Origin: JBEKIK01 sp963845975
Lineage (GTDB): Bacteria; Planctomycetota; Planctomycetia; Pirellulales; Thermoguttaceae
NCBI GenBank assembly: GCA_963845975.1
Contig: CAWJUD010000001.1
Span: 682,001 to 746,000 of the forward strand
Direction: 5' to 3'
Length of the DNA: 64,000 nucleotides
Positions within the stretch are counted from its first letter, which is position 1. Each line of letters opens with the position of its first letter. The translations under genes and the position numbers were made by a program. Below the pieces are notes generated by a model that did not search any database, was not told where the DNA came from, and was given only the letters and a program-made list of their open reading frames with translations. Positions 43,032 to 52,206 of this stretch are shown piece by piece.

Positions 43032-43817
43032 ATGATGACAACCATTCATGACATCGCCGCCTTTCTCGATCAATTCGCCCCTGCGCATCTGGCCGAGGAG
43101 TGGGATAACGTGGGGTTGTTGGTGGGCGATGGGCGTCGGGAAGCAAAAATAGTGATGACTTGCTTGACCGTCACGCCCGCTAGCGCGGCGGAGGCCATTG
43201 AGGAAAAAGCGGATTTGATCGTCACGCATCATCCGTTGCCGTTTACAGCGGTGAAGCGATTGACCACCGATACGACTCCCGGGCGTTTGCTTTGGGATTT
43301 GATCGCGGCAAGGATTTCCATCTACAGTCCACACACGGCGTTTGATTCGGCGCGGGAAGGCGTTAATCAACGCTTGGCCGTGGGAATGGGTTTGCGAGGC
43401 ATCCAGCCGCTTGTGCCGGTTGATGAAGGTCTAGGCGCGGGCCGGTGGGGATGGCTGGAAGAACCGCTGACGCTTGCGCAACTTGGCGAGCGGTTGAAAG
43501 AGTTCCTGCACCTCGATCGTTTACAAATTGTCGGCGATCCGGAGCGATCCATCCGCACGGTTGCCGCGGCCTGCGGGGCGGCCGATGAATTGCTGGCCGC
43601 TGCCCAATCGAACGGATGCGACTCGATGGTCATTGGTGAAGCCCGTTTTCACACCTGCCTGGAGGCCGAGGCAAGCGGGATCGCGCTTATTTTGCCGGGG
43701 CATTTCGCCAGCGAGCGCTTTGCCGTGGAATGTCTGGCAGATATCTTATCGAAACAATTCCCCCAATTAAAGATCTGGCCCAGCCGCCGCGAACGCGATC
43801 CCTTGCGGTGGATGTGA
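43032..43817 (+). CDS. NIF3-like protein (Nif3/YbgI family)
   Basis: A 261-residue protein with the family motifs EEWDNVGLLVGDGRREA, VTHHPLPF (metal ligand His), SPHTAFDSAREGVNQRLAV and MVIGEARFHTCLEAEASG, ILPGHFASERFAVE. These form the dinuclear metal site of the Nif3-type barrel. The biochemical role is debated; members are annotated as GTP cyclohydrolase I type 2. It is immediately upstream of a heptamer repeat tract. Confidence 0.87.
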   Translation: MMTTIHDIAAFLDQFAPAHLAEEWDNVGLLVGDGRREAKIVMTCLTVTPASAAEAIEEKADLIVTHHPLPFTAVKRLTTDTTPGRLLWDLIAARISIYSPHTAFDSAREGVNQRLAVGMGLRGIQPLVPVDEGLGAGRWGWLEEPLTLAQLGERLKEFLHLDRLQIVGDPERSIRTVAAACGAADELLAAAQSNGCDSMVIGEARFHTCLEAEASGIALILPGHFASERFAVECLADILSKQFPQLKIWPSRRERDPLRWM

Positions 43818-43818
43818 T

Positions 43819-43955
43819 ATTGGGCAGTGGGCAGTGGGCGGTGCGAAACCGCAAGCGGTTTGATTGAGATTTTGGTTTTTGTCAAGTGGGCAGTAAACTG
43901 CCCACCCCTTATCGTCCACTGTCCACTGCCCACCGTACACTGTTCACTGGAAACC
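43819..43955. repeat. Heptamer repeat runs (CCACTGC/GCAGTGG)
   Basis: GGGCAGTGGGCAGTGGGCGG near 43821-43840, and CCACTGTCCACTGCCCACCG near 43916-43936 in the opposite orientation. They belong to the same family as the long tract at 34993-35090. Confidence 0.75.
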
Positions 43956-44008
43956 GTCCAATTTTCGGACTTCTTCCCAACTGCTTATTCACCGCATAAA
44001 ATTGCAGT

Positions 44009-44716
44009 ATGGATTATCGTACGCTAACCGCATTGCCTGTGTATAACGAAGCGGCCAATCTGCCGGGAGTATTGGCTGGAACGCTAACTTATAGCAAAGA
44101 AGTGCTGGTCGTGGACGACGGCTCGACCGACGGGACTTCGGAGTTGTTGGCGGCCAGGGACGACATTTACTTGATCGCTCACCAGCGCAACCTGGGCTAT
44201 GGGGCGGCCCTTCACTCGGCCTTCGCGTTTGCAATTCGCGAGGGTTACGACGTGCTGGTCACTATCGATTGCGACGGCCAGCACCAGCCACAGTTGATTC
44301 CGCGATTTGTGGAGGTTTCGCATTCGGCCGACATCGTATCCGGCAGCCGGTACCTGCGGCGTTTTCCGGGCGACAGCGATCCGCCGGAAATCCGCAAACG
44401 GATCAACATGATTTTGACCGAAGAAATAAATCGCCGCTTGGGTTTAAACATCACCGACGCCTTTTGCGGATTCAAGGCCTATCGCACCTCGGCCTTGGCA
44501 AAAATGTCGCTTACCGAAACCGGTTACGCCATGCCCTTGGAACTCTGGGCGCAGGCCTATCGATTGGGCTTGAAAATCGTGGAGGTGGCGGTGCCCATGA
44601 TTTATCTGGATGAAAAGCGGTCGTTTGGCGGGGCGTTGGATCAATCCGGGGTCCGCCTGGCCGTTTATCGCCGCGTTTTGGAAGATAGTTTAAATAGATG
44701 CAAAGAAGCCGTATGA
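44009..44716 (+). CDS. GT2 family glycosyltransferase
   Basis: A 235-residue GT-A transferase: TALPVYNEAANLPGVLAGTL, VLVVDDGSTDGTSELLAARD and VTIDCDGQHQPQLIPRFVEV carry the nucleotide-sugar and metal sites (DxD: DCDG). There is no membrane segment, so it is soluble or peripheral, similar to dolichol-phosphate-mannose synthase-like proteins. Its stop overlaps the next ATG (ATGA), so it is coupled to the 44713-46425 gene. Confidence 0.87.
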   Translation: MDYRTLTALPVYNEAANLPGVLAGTLTYSKEVLVVDDGSTDGTSELLAARDDIYLIAHQRNLGYGAALHSAFAFAIREGYDVLVTIDCDGQHQPQLIPRFVEVSHSADIVSGSRYLRRFPGDSDPPEIRKRINMILTEEINRRLGLNITDAFCGFKAYRTSALAKMSLTETGYAMPLELWAQAYRLGLKIVEVAVPMIYLDEKRSFGGALDQSGVRLAVYRRVLEDSLNRCKEAV

Positions 44717-46425
44717 CCTTGACCACTGGTGAAAAACATTTTCGACGGCTTCATGCCCCGCGGGAAAATCGGGCCGTGGTGGTCCATCCTGCCTGGGACA
44801 GGGTGTCCGATCTGATCCAGGAGAATCTTTCCTTGGAATCGCATGCGGATTACGATTTTCAAGGTCGAAGGCTATCGGTTCTTTGCCGGCAGGCGCGGGG
44901 GGAATTGCTACGTGCCGCACGGCGCTGGACGTCGGCTTATCGCGACGTCGGCCCAACGCCCGGCGATTCCCAGGGTTTGATTTTTCTGGCCGGACATCAA
45001 CCGCAGATTTTTCATCCCGGCGTGTGGCTGAAAAATTTCGCCCTCGGCCGCCTGGCGGAAAAACACCATGCAACCGCGATAAATTTGATCGTCGACAGCG
45101 ATGCGATCTCGGCCACGTCGCTGCGGGCGCCCGGCGGAACGGCGGAAAATCCCATGGCCGCGCAGATTGCCTTTGACCGGCCGGATCCCGCCATCCCTTA
45201 TGAAGAGCGCCGCATCGAAGATCGGGCGTTGTTCGATTCGTTCGGCCTGCGCGTGCGGGAGCAAATGGCCCAATTAATTCCGCATCCCTTGATGGAAAAT
45301 TTTTGGCCCCTGGCGATCGGCCAATCGCATGAGACCGACCGGCTGGGGGCGTGCCTTGCCAGGGCAAGGCATCTTATTGAAGCCCAATGGGGACTGACAA
45401 CCCTGGAGATTCCGCAAAGTTGGGTGTGCGGTTTGGATTCATTTCATTGGCTGGCGGCCCATTTGTTGGCGCGGATGGGCGAATTTTCGGCCATATATAA
45501 CGAGGCTGTGCGCGAGTATCGCCGCTTGTATCGCATTCGCAACGCATCGCATCCCGTGCCCGATCTGGCGGTCGAGGGCGATTGGCAGGAGGCCCCGTTT
45601 TGGATCTGGTCGCAAGAAAATCCGCGGCGGAGGCGGTTATTCGTCAAACACGGCGGTAGTGAAGTGTATATTACAGACAGGCAGGACATAAACGCACGAT
45701 TAACGCTTAGCCGGCAGGGCGATGCTTCGCATGCTGTTGAGCAGTTGGCGGATCTGGGCCGCAGCGGGGTGAAAATTCGTTCCCGGGCCCTCGTAACCAC
45801 GCTGTGGGCCAGAATGGTGCTGGGCGATTTGTTTATACACGGCATCGGCGGTGGAAATTACGACCTGGTGACGGATCGCATCATGGAACGATTTTTCGGG
45901 CGACAACCGCCTGGTTTTATGATCCTCTCGGCCACTTTGCATCTGCCTATCGCTAAAGGGGACAGTCCCATTTTTTCTACTAAAAAATCGGGACAGTCCC
46001 CAAATAAGTACCCTCTCCCTTTGGGAGAGGGTCAGGGTGAGGGCGGTGCAATCCCAACAGATCCCACCGCCATCGACCGGCAATTGCGCGAGCTGACTTA
46101 TCATCCGGAGCGATTTTTAGACGGTGTTTTCGAGCAGTCCAAGGACATTCCCGGCGAAGTTCAGACATTAATCGACAGCAAACGAAAGTGGATCGAAACT
46201 CCGCAAACTATTGAAAACGCCCGGACTCGTTGCCGAACGATCCGGCAGAGTAATGAATCGCTGCAGCCTTGGCTAGCCGAGCGCCGCCGGGAGCTTCTCG
46301 AGCGCCGCGAACTTGCCGCCAAACAACTTCGAGCCGAACGAATACTATCGTGGCGCGAATACGGGTTTTGTTTGTATCCGGAAGAAACACTGCGGGATTT
46401 TTTGGATTCGCTTTTGCCGCGATAA
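44713..46425 (+). CDS. Uncharacterised protein, weakly BshC-like
   Basis: A 570-residue soluble protein. The opening FLAGHQPQIFHPGVWLKNFA resembles the GQQPxLFGGP motif of BshC, the last enzyme of bacillithiol synthesis, and INLIVDSDAISATSLRAPGG follows; but the rest is not diagnostic and the overall fit is weak. It is translationally coupled to a GT2 gene. Around residues 416-445, two palindromic repeats interrupt the reading in frame, encoding GDSPIFSTKKSGQSP and PLPLGEGQGEGG. The C-terminal quarter (REYGFCLYPEETLRDFLDSL) again looks conserved. ATG at 44713 is supported by the ATGA overlap. Confidence 0.5.
   Translation: MTLTTGEKHFRRLHAPRENRAVVVHPAWDRVSDLIQENLSLESHADYDFQGRRLSVLCRQARGELLRAARRWTSAYRDVGPTPGDSQGLIFLAGHQPQIFHPGVWLKNFALGRLAEKHHATAINLIVDSDAISATSLRAPGGTAENPMAAQIAFDRPDPAIPYEERRIEDRALFDSFGLRVREQMAQLIPHPLMENFWPLAIGQSHETDRLGACLARARHLIEAQWGLTTLEIPQSWVCGLDSFHWLAAHLLARMGEFSAIYNEAVREYRRLYRIRNASHPVPDLAVEGDWQEAPFWIWSQENPRRRRLFVKHGGSEVYITDRQDINARLTLSRQGDASHAVEQLADLGRSGVKIRSRALVTTLWARMVLGDLFIHGIGGGNYDLVTDRIMERFFGRQPPGFMILSATLHLPIAKGDSPIFSTKKSGQSPNKYPLPLGEGQGEGGAIPTDPTAIDRQLRELTYHPERFLDGVFEQSKDIPGEVQTLIDSKRKWIETPQTIENARTRCRTIRQSNESLQPWLAERRRELLERRELAAKQLRAERILSWREYGFCLYPEETLRDFLDSLLPR
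45957..46043. repeat. Two palindromic repeats inside a coding sequence
   Basis: First GGGGACAGTCCCATTTTTTC with its mirror AAAAAATCGGGACAGTCCCC (45957-46001), then CCCTCTCCCTTTGGGAGAGG followed by GTCAGGGTGAGGGC (46011-46043). Both keep the reading frame of the surrounding gene and add about 29 codons. Confidence 0.85.
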
Positions 46426-46494
46426 TAAGCTGGAGTCGAGGTAAAGAAAAGAATCTACCACGAAACATACAAGTACACGAAGAGCACGAAAAAA

Positions 46495-46719
46495 CTATGG
46501 TTCTCTTTGGGTAAAAATCGCCAGCAAAAAATGCACAACGGCGATAAATAAACACGCTCCCTCTAGCCCATTATATACACTCGAAGAGTGCAATTGACTG
46601 ACATTGAAGAACGTATACATTTGGTGATCCGTGCTTGTGCCTGCAACAGTTTTCCCAAGCATGAGTACAAGAACGATTATCAGCCAAACATTACCAATGA
46701 TTAAGCAAGCAATTTTCAT
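46495..46719 (-). CDS. Small two-span membrane protein
   Basis: A 74-residue protein with two hydrophobic segments (about 3-24, IACLIIGNVWLIIVLVLML; and 55-69, ACLFIAVVHFLLAIF). GAGG stands about 10 bases before the ATG on the minus strand. It lies downstream of tkt and of two hairpins in the same direction. Function unknown. Confidence 0.55.
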   Translation of the reverse strand: MKIACLIIGNVWLIIVLVLMLGKTVAGTSTDHQMYTFFNVSQLHSSSVYNGLEGACLFIAVVHFLLAIFTQREP

Positions 46720-46760
46720 TTATTTTTCCTCATATCGGCAGGAAGGTTACAGGATATTAG

Positions 46761-46842
46761 TAGGTCAGGCACCCCGTGCCTGACAATAGGAAGTATTTTG
46801 GTTTTTTACCATTGAATTGTCATGCACAGAGTGCATGACCTA
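46761..46842. terminator. Paired hairpins after transketolase
   Basis: GTCAGGCAC-CCC-GTGCCTGAC (46764-46784) and GTCATGCAC-AGA-GTGCATGAC (46819-46839), enclosed by TAGGTCA and TGACCTA. They lie within 30 bases of the tkt stop and may end its transcript or be another palindromic repeat unit. Confidence 0.55.
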
Positions 46843-46847
46843 CGGTA

Positions 46848-48898
46848 TTATTTTTCTTTTGCGGCGGAGATTACGTTTTCTGCGGTGAAGCCGAAATGTT
46901 TCAACAGCACTCCGACCGGGGCCGATGCGCCGAAGCCGCACAGGCCGATGAATTTTCCCTTCTGTCCGATGTATTTTTCCCAGCCTTGTTTCACTCCGGC
47001 TTCAACTGCCACGCGCCGGGTTATATCGGGCGGAAGCACTGCGTCGCGATATTCGGCCGGCTGCTCGTCGAACAACCGCCAGCTAGGCAGGCTGACCACG
47101 CGGGCTTGGATCCCCTCGGCGACAAGTTTTTCGTAAGCACCGACGCACAGCGAGACTTCGCTGCCGGCGCCGATCAGTATCACCTCGGGCTTGCCGCTTG
47201 GGGCGTCGGCCAAGATATAGCCGCCGCGCTTCAGTTCCGAGGCCGGGGCGTATTTCGTGCGGTCGAGCGTGGGCAGATTCTGCCGCGTCAGGACCAGGGC
47301 CGCGGGCCGATCCTTCTGTTGCATGACCACCTTGTAGGCCTCGGCCGTTTCGTTGGCGTCGCAAGGGCGGATCACCAGCACGTTCGGGATGGCTCGAAGG
47401 GCCGCAAGTTGTTCGATGGGTTCGTGCGTTGGGCCGTCTTCGCCCACGCCGATGGAGTCGTGGGTGAAGACATAAAACACAGGCAGTTTCATGATCGCGG
47501 CCAGGCGCATGGGCGGGCGCATGTAGTCGGAAAAGATGAAAAAGGTGGCACCGAAGGCCTTCAAACCGCTCAATACCAAGCCGTTGCAGATCGCGCCCAT
47601 GGCGTGTTCGCGAATGCCGAAATGGAAATTGCGGCCGGCGTAGTTGCCGGCGGAAAAATCGCCGGTTCCCTCGAAAGTCAATAGTGTATTGGTCGAGGGG
47701 GCGAGATCGGCCGATCCGCCTAAAAGCCAAGGCACGCGCTTGGCGATCTGGTTGAGGACCTTGCCCGATGAAACCCGGCTGGCCATGCCCTTGACATCGG
47801 CGGGAAAAGATTGAATGTCGGCGGCCCAATCGCCGGGCAGTTCGCGGCGAGCGATCTTTTCCAAGTCGGCGGCCTGGCTGGGATATTTTTTTTGATATTC
47901 GGCGAATAAAGACGCCCACTGGCGATGCAGTTTTTCGCCCCGCTCTCCGATGCCCGCGCGGAAATGATCGCGAACCTCCTGGGGAACCAAAAAGAACTCG
48001 TTTTCCGGCCAGCCGTACACGGCCTTGGTCAGGCGGACTTCGTCTTCGCCCAGGGAGCGCCGTGTGCGCCGTGGGTATTTGCCTTATTAGGCGATCCGTA
48101 GGCTATAACGCTGCGGACAATGATCAAGGTGGGACGATCACGGGTTTCGTGGAAGATTTTGATTGCCTTGCGCAGGCTGTCCAGATCGTTCACGTCCTCG
48201 ACTTTGATGATGTTCCAGCCGTATCCGCGGAAACGCTCGGCTACGTCTTCGCTGAAGGTCAAGGAGGTGTGTCCCTCGATGGTGATTGAGTTATCGTCGT
48301 AGATCCAGCACAGATTCGAGAGGTGCAAGTGCCCGGCAACCGAGGCGGCTTCGCCGCCCACGCCTTCCATTAAATCACCATCGCTCGACAGGGCGTAGAC
48401 GTCGAAATCGAACAACTCGAAGCCGGGCTGATTGTATCGGGCGGCCAGCCACCGCGAAGCAATGGCCATGCCCACGCTGTTGCCAATGCCTTGACCTAAC
48501 GGCCCGGTGGTGGTTTCCACGCCGGAGGTGTGACCGTATTCGGGATGTCCGGGACAGCGACTATTCAATTGCCGGAACCGCTTAATTTCTTCCAGTGGGA
48601 CGGCGAGTTCTTCCAAGGGCCGGCCGTTTGAATCCAATTGCTTCACGCCGGCCAGGTGCAAAACCGAATACAAAAGCATCGAGGCGTGGCCGCAAGAAAG
48701 TACAAAGCGATCGCGGTTGAGCCAGGCGGGCTGTGCCGGGTCGTAACGCATGGCCTCGTTGTAAAGCAGGTATGCGACTGGGGCCAAAGCCATGGGCGTA
48801 CCCGGATGTCCACTTTTGGCGGCCTGAACGGCATCCATCGATAGGGTACGGATTGTATTAATCGAAAGCTGTTCAATTTTGTCAGTTTTATTTGACAT
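46848..48898 (-). CDS. tkt: Transketolase, frameshifted
   Basis: Joined across a missing base near 48056, this is a full transketolase of about 683 residues. The N-terminal part has AAKSGHPGTPMALAPVAYLL, the substrate His in GHASMLLYSVLHL, and the ThDP motif SSDGDLMEGVGGEAASVAGH ... DDNSITIEGH. The C-terminal part has LLGGSADLAPSTNTLL, the catalytic Glu in FGIREHAMGAICNGL, GPTHEPIEQL and KPEVILIGAGSEVSL. It moves two-carbon units in the pentose phosphate pathway. ATG at 48898 fits the family start. The likely lesion is CCC for CCCC (APLGEDEVRLTK would be continuous), a homopolymer that suggests a read error. Confidence 0.9.
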
Positions 48899-49266
48899 AA
48901 ATATCCGATCCGGGGTAAAATACGTACGTAATGGAAGTCGTCTTCTCAATGCAAGTTAACGAATACTAAAGACTTATCAGTTTAGGAAAGGAGTACGGAT
49001 TCGTCAACGATATCTAGTGCGCAGAAGAAAAATAGCCCACAAGATTATGTATGATAAACTTAAGAAACAGGGGTATTCACCCCGATTTAAATAGAGAATC
49101 TATGGCATTTCTGTATTTTGGCTCTGGCATACTAGACTTGATTAGGTATAATTGCTTAAAAATACCACTGACTTGCTTACTAATGCGACTCCTCTTGGTC
49201 TAAAAGGGATTCCCTGCCCCATCCCTTCAAGGGGGGTCGCACCTTTTTCTTGATCTATACTTAGGT
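48899..49266. other. Intergenic region
   Basis: About 370 bases between tkt and the small gene at 49267. AT-rich, no recognised structure, RNA gene or coding potential. It contains the tkt promoter on the minus strand. Confidence 0.4.
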
Positions 49267-49548
49267 ATGGATACAAGTGCCAACCACTGGGGCGAATTCT
49301 TTTCACACTGGCCGTCCGACTTGTCGCGGCGTGGAATATTAGTGGCCTCTTTTAACGAGCAAATTTCGTTTTCTAATTTTTCGACCGGCGGGAATTTTCT
49401 GCTTTTAGAGCGGCATACGCCCGATTCGCTGGGGGCTCGCTCTGTTGTGGTGCCTTATAATCAGATCCTCGCTTTAAAGATCGTTGACGTTGTGAAGGCA
49501 AAGCACTTTAAAGCAGTGGGATTTGAAGGCATGACTCCAGACTCTTAG
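49267..49548 (+). CDS. Small conserved protein
   Basis: A 93-residue protein, MDTSANHWGEFFSHWPSDLS, RRGILVASFNEQISFSNFST, FLLLERHTPDSLGARSVVVP, YNQILALKIVDVVKAK. A compact beta-rich protein of the kind seen in planctomycetes without known function. No signal or membrane segment. It is isolated, with repeats downstream. Confidence 0.6.
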   Translation: MDTSANHWGEFFSHWPSDLSRRGILVASFNEQISFSNFSTGGNFLLLERHTPDSLGARSVVVPYNQILALKIVDVVKAKHFKAVGFEGMTPDS

Positions 49549-49585
49549 GCCTTGGAAAAGGGCGAGAGTCCGAGTTTCATTTATT

Positions 49586-49846
49586 AACCTGAGTTTTGTT
49601 TAACAAATCAGCCTATTGCCCCGGAGGGGCTTTGTCGTGTAGCCAGGGACGTCAGTCCCTGGGTTTAAGCCAAAACGGCAAATCAAGCCCTGAAAGGGCG
49701 ACATTGAAAGGCATTTTTTTCTTCAATGTCGCCCTTTCAGGGCTTTTGTAGATGTGAATACCCTTTACCGGCGGCTAACGCCGCCGGCTACACGACAAAG
49801 CCCCTCCGGGGCAAAATATCGCCGAGCCTTATCCAAAACTCAGGTT
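49586..49846. repeat. Triple nested inverted repeat
   Basis: Three pairs of arms, one inside the other: AACCTGAGTTTTG/CAAAACTCAGGTT (49586-49598, 49834-49846), GCCCCGGAGGGGCTTTGTCG (49618) with mirror CGACAAAGCCCCTCCGGGGC (49793-49812), and AAGCCCTGAAAGGGCGACAT (49685) with mirror ATGTCGCCCTTTCAGGGCTT (49726-49745). No coding capacity, so a MITE-like element, possibly with several repeat families stacked. Confidence 0.85.
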
Positions 49847-50221
49847 ATTAGAAACCGGTAATTCTAAGGCGGCTTCTAAGCCGCTGTCCCTGTAATAAGG
49901 TAAGATGCGCAGTTTATTCCGCGCAAAAACACGCTAATTCCTGAAAATTTCCCTGACTCCAGCATTTCAGGAACTTTTTTTAAGGTGTAAACTTGAAAAA
50001 TCGGGCTGTTCTCATGTAGGAATAAGTTACGAGAGTCCAGTCTAGCGGCGGAAATCAACCAAAATATGTTAAACGGTTCGCCTGTAACCTTTATTTCAAT
50101 TATCTTTGCCCATATAATTGTTTAACCTCGCGATTCTAAATCAACTTATGTGTATTATAGGTTATATAATTAAATAACTAGGGATTTGAAAAACATCTTA
50201 AACATTTGTAAGGAGATTATT

Positions 50222-50611
50222 GTGACAGATTCTGACAAACCTGACCGTGACCCCGATGATATCTCGCCGAAGCCGGAATCCGGCCCGCCTGCCGCCGCCC
50301 CTCAGCAACAGCAGCCGCAAAGGATCCAAGTGGAGATTGACGATTCCAAGGTGCTGGCCACTTACGCCAATTTCTGCCGGGTCACCGGGACTCCGGAGGA
50401 ATTGATTATCGATTTCGGCCTGAATCCCCAGCCGTTCGGTTTACCGAGTCATCCGATTCCGGTCAGTCAGCGGATCATCACCAACTTTTTCACCGCCAAA
50501 CGGATGCTGCACGCGTTGCAATTGACCATTCAACGCCATGAAGCCACATTCGGCGTGCTGGAGACCGACGTGCAAAAGCGCGTCCGTCCAGGCGTGATGG
50601 GCCAGCGCTAG
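50222..50611 (+). CDS. DUF3467 family protein
   Basis: A 129-residue protein from GTG at 50222, with AGGAG 8 bases upstream. After a disordered Pro/Gln-rich N-terminus, the domain reads VEIDDSKVLATYANFCRVTG, TPEELIIDFGLNPQPFG, and ISQRIITNFFTAKRMLHAL: the DUF3467 pattern of gas vesicle/unknown cytoplasmic proteins. Function unknown. A perfect hairpin follows at 50673. Confidence 0.85.
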   Translation: MTDSDKPDRDPDDISPKPESGPPAAAPQQQQPQRIQVEIDDSKVLATYANFCRVTGTPEELIIDFGLNPQPFGLPSHPIPVSQRIITNFFTAKRMLHALQLTIQRHEATFGVLETDVQKRVRPGVMGQR

Positions 50612-50670
50612 TAGTTGGCGGCAGGCCCTAAGCTTTACAAAAAACAAATGTGTGATAGTGCATAATATAA

Positions 50671-50700
50671 GCCCACGGGTTGCAACCCGTGGACTTTTGT
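50671..50700 (+). terminator. Hairpin after DUF3467 gene
   Basis: Perfect palindrome CCACGGGTTGCAACCCGTGG (50673-50692) followed by ACTTTTGTT. It is placed 60 bases after the stop and could serve as terminator; the palindrome is also a repeat type common in planctomycetes. Confidence 0.6.
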
Positions 50701-50775
50701 TAATATTCAGTTATCAGTTTCCAGTAATCAGTTTTATCCTACAGCCTAAAGCCTTTTCCATTCATCTTTCATTGC

Positions 50776-52206
50776 TTATCCTTTCGCCTGCGGCCTTCTT
50801 GGCTTATAGATATCGGTAGCGGTGCCGTAAAAAATTTCAGCGGCCGCGCCGAGCGTTTCGGAAAAAGTCGGATGCGGATGGATTGTTTCCACAACGTCCC
50901 GGGCCGATGCGCCCATTTCGATGGCCAACACGGCCTCGGCAATCAGATCGCCGGCCGCATAGCCCACGATGCCGCAGCCCAAAACGCGCTCGGTCTGCGG
51001 ATCGATGAGCCACTTGGTCAGTCCCTCGGTCCGGCCGACTGCCTGCGCCCGGCCGCTGGCCGCCCAAGGAAACATGGCCACGGTTACTTGGCGGCCCTGC
51101 TGTTTGGCTTGGGTTTCGGTCAGTCCGGCCCAGGCGATTTCCGGATCGGTGAAGACCACGGCCGGTATCGCCCGGGGTTCGAATGTCGCCGGATGACCGG
51201 CCAGGGCTTCCACGGCCGCCTTGCCTTCGTGTGCGGCCTTGTGGGCGAGCATCGGTTCGCCGGCCACGTCGCCGATGGCAAAAATGTTCGCGTCCTGCGT
51301 CTGCCTGCGGTTATCGACCATGATGAATCCCTGCGGAGTGACTTGGACCTTGGTCTTTTCCAATCCCAAGCCGGCACTATTCGGTTTGCGGCCCACGGAA
51401 ACCAACACGCGGCTGAAACGTTGCAACTTCTGCTCGACGTTTCCTTCGAGCGCGACTTCGATCTCGTCTTTGAGGTCCTTTAGCCCGCTCACTTTTGTAT
51501 TTAGATATATTGCCGCAAATTGGCCTTCGAGTTTTTTGTAGAGGGGCTTGACCAGGTCGCGATCGACCCCGGGCAAAAGGCCATCGGTCAGTTCGACCAC
51601 CGTGACTTTACTGCCCAGCGCGGCATAGACCGTGCCCATTTCCAGGCCGATGTATCCGCCGCCCACGACCAGGAGCGACTCGGGCACGTCGGGCAGGTTG
51701 AGCGCGGCGGTGGAATCCATCAGGCGATGCGTGGGCAGGCTCAGGGCGGGAATGGTCGCCGGGCTGGATCCCGTGGCGATGATGCAGTGCTCGAAGCGCA
51801 AGTGGTCGTCCTCGAGTGGTTTATCGCCTTGGGCTTCGAGCTTTAGCGTGTTGGAATCCTCGAACGTCGCCTTTGCCCGGATTACCTGGACGTTTCGCTT
51901 TGCGGCAATTTGCTTCAGTCCGGCGGTCAAGTTTCCGATGGCCTTTTCCTTGCGGGCCCGCATCACTGCGACGTCGATTTTCGGCGGCGCGAAGTTTACG
52001 CCCCAATCGGCAAGATGCCGGGCGTCGGCCATGGTTTTGGCCACGTGCAGCAGGGCCTTCGACGGGATGCACCCCCGCAGCAGGCACACCCCGCCGAGTT
52101 TTGCGTCCTGCTCGACCAGTGCAACCTTCATTCCCAAATCGGCGGCCAGAAACGCCGCCGCATAACCGCCCGGGCCGCCGCCGATAACGACTAATTGCGT
52201 ATTCAT
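50776..52206 (-). CDS. lpdA: Dihydrolipoamide dehydrogenase
   Basis: A 476-residue flavoprotein. FAD site GGGPGGYAAAFLAADLG (residues 9-25), redox disulfide Cys41/Cys46 in GGVCLLRGCIPSKALL, NAD site VVGGGYIGLEMG, FAD motif NIFAIGDVAGEPMLAHKAAH and the catalytic His/Glu in HPHPTFSE. It reoxidises the lipoyl arm of pyruvate/2-oxoglutarate/branched-chain dehydrogenase or the glycine cleavage complex; no other subunit is near. The CxxxxC has LLRG in place of the usual LNVG, which is still compatible. Confidence 0.93.
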   Translation of the reverse strand: MNTQLVVIGGGPGGYAAAFLAADLGMKVALVEQDAKLGGVCLLRGCIPSKALLHVAKTMADARHLADWGVNFAPPKIDVAVMRARKEKAIGNLTAGLKQIAAKRNVQVIRAKATFEDSNTLKLEAQGDKPLEDDHLRFEHCIIATGSSPATIPALSLPTHRLMDSTAALNLPDVPESLLVVGGGYIGLEMGTVYAALGSKVTVVELTDGLLPGVDRDLVKPLYKKLEGQFAAIYLNTKVSGLKDLKDEIEVALEGNVEQKLQRFSRVLVSVGRKPNSAGLGLEKTKVQVTPQGFIMVDNRRQTQDANIFAIGDVAGEPMLAHKAAHEGKAAVEALAGHPATFEPRAIPAVVFTDPEIAWAGLTETQAKQQGRQVTVAMFPWAASGRAQAVGRTEGLTKWLIDPQTERVLGCGIVGYAAGDLIAEAVLAIEMGASARDVVETIHPHPTFSETLGAAAEIFYGTATDIYKPRRPQAKG

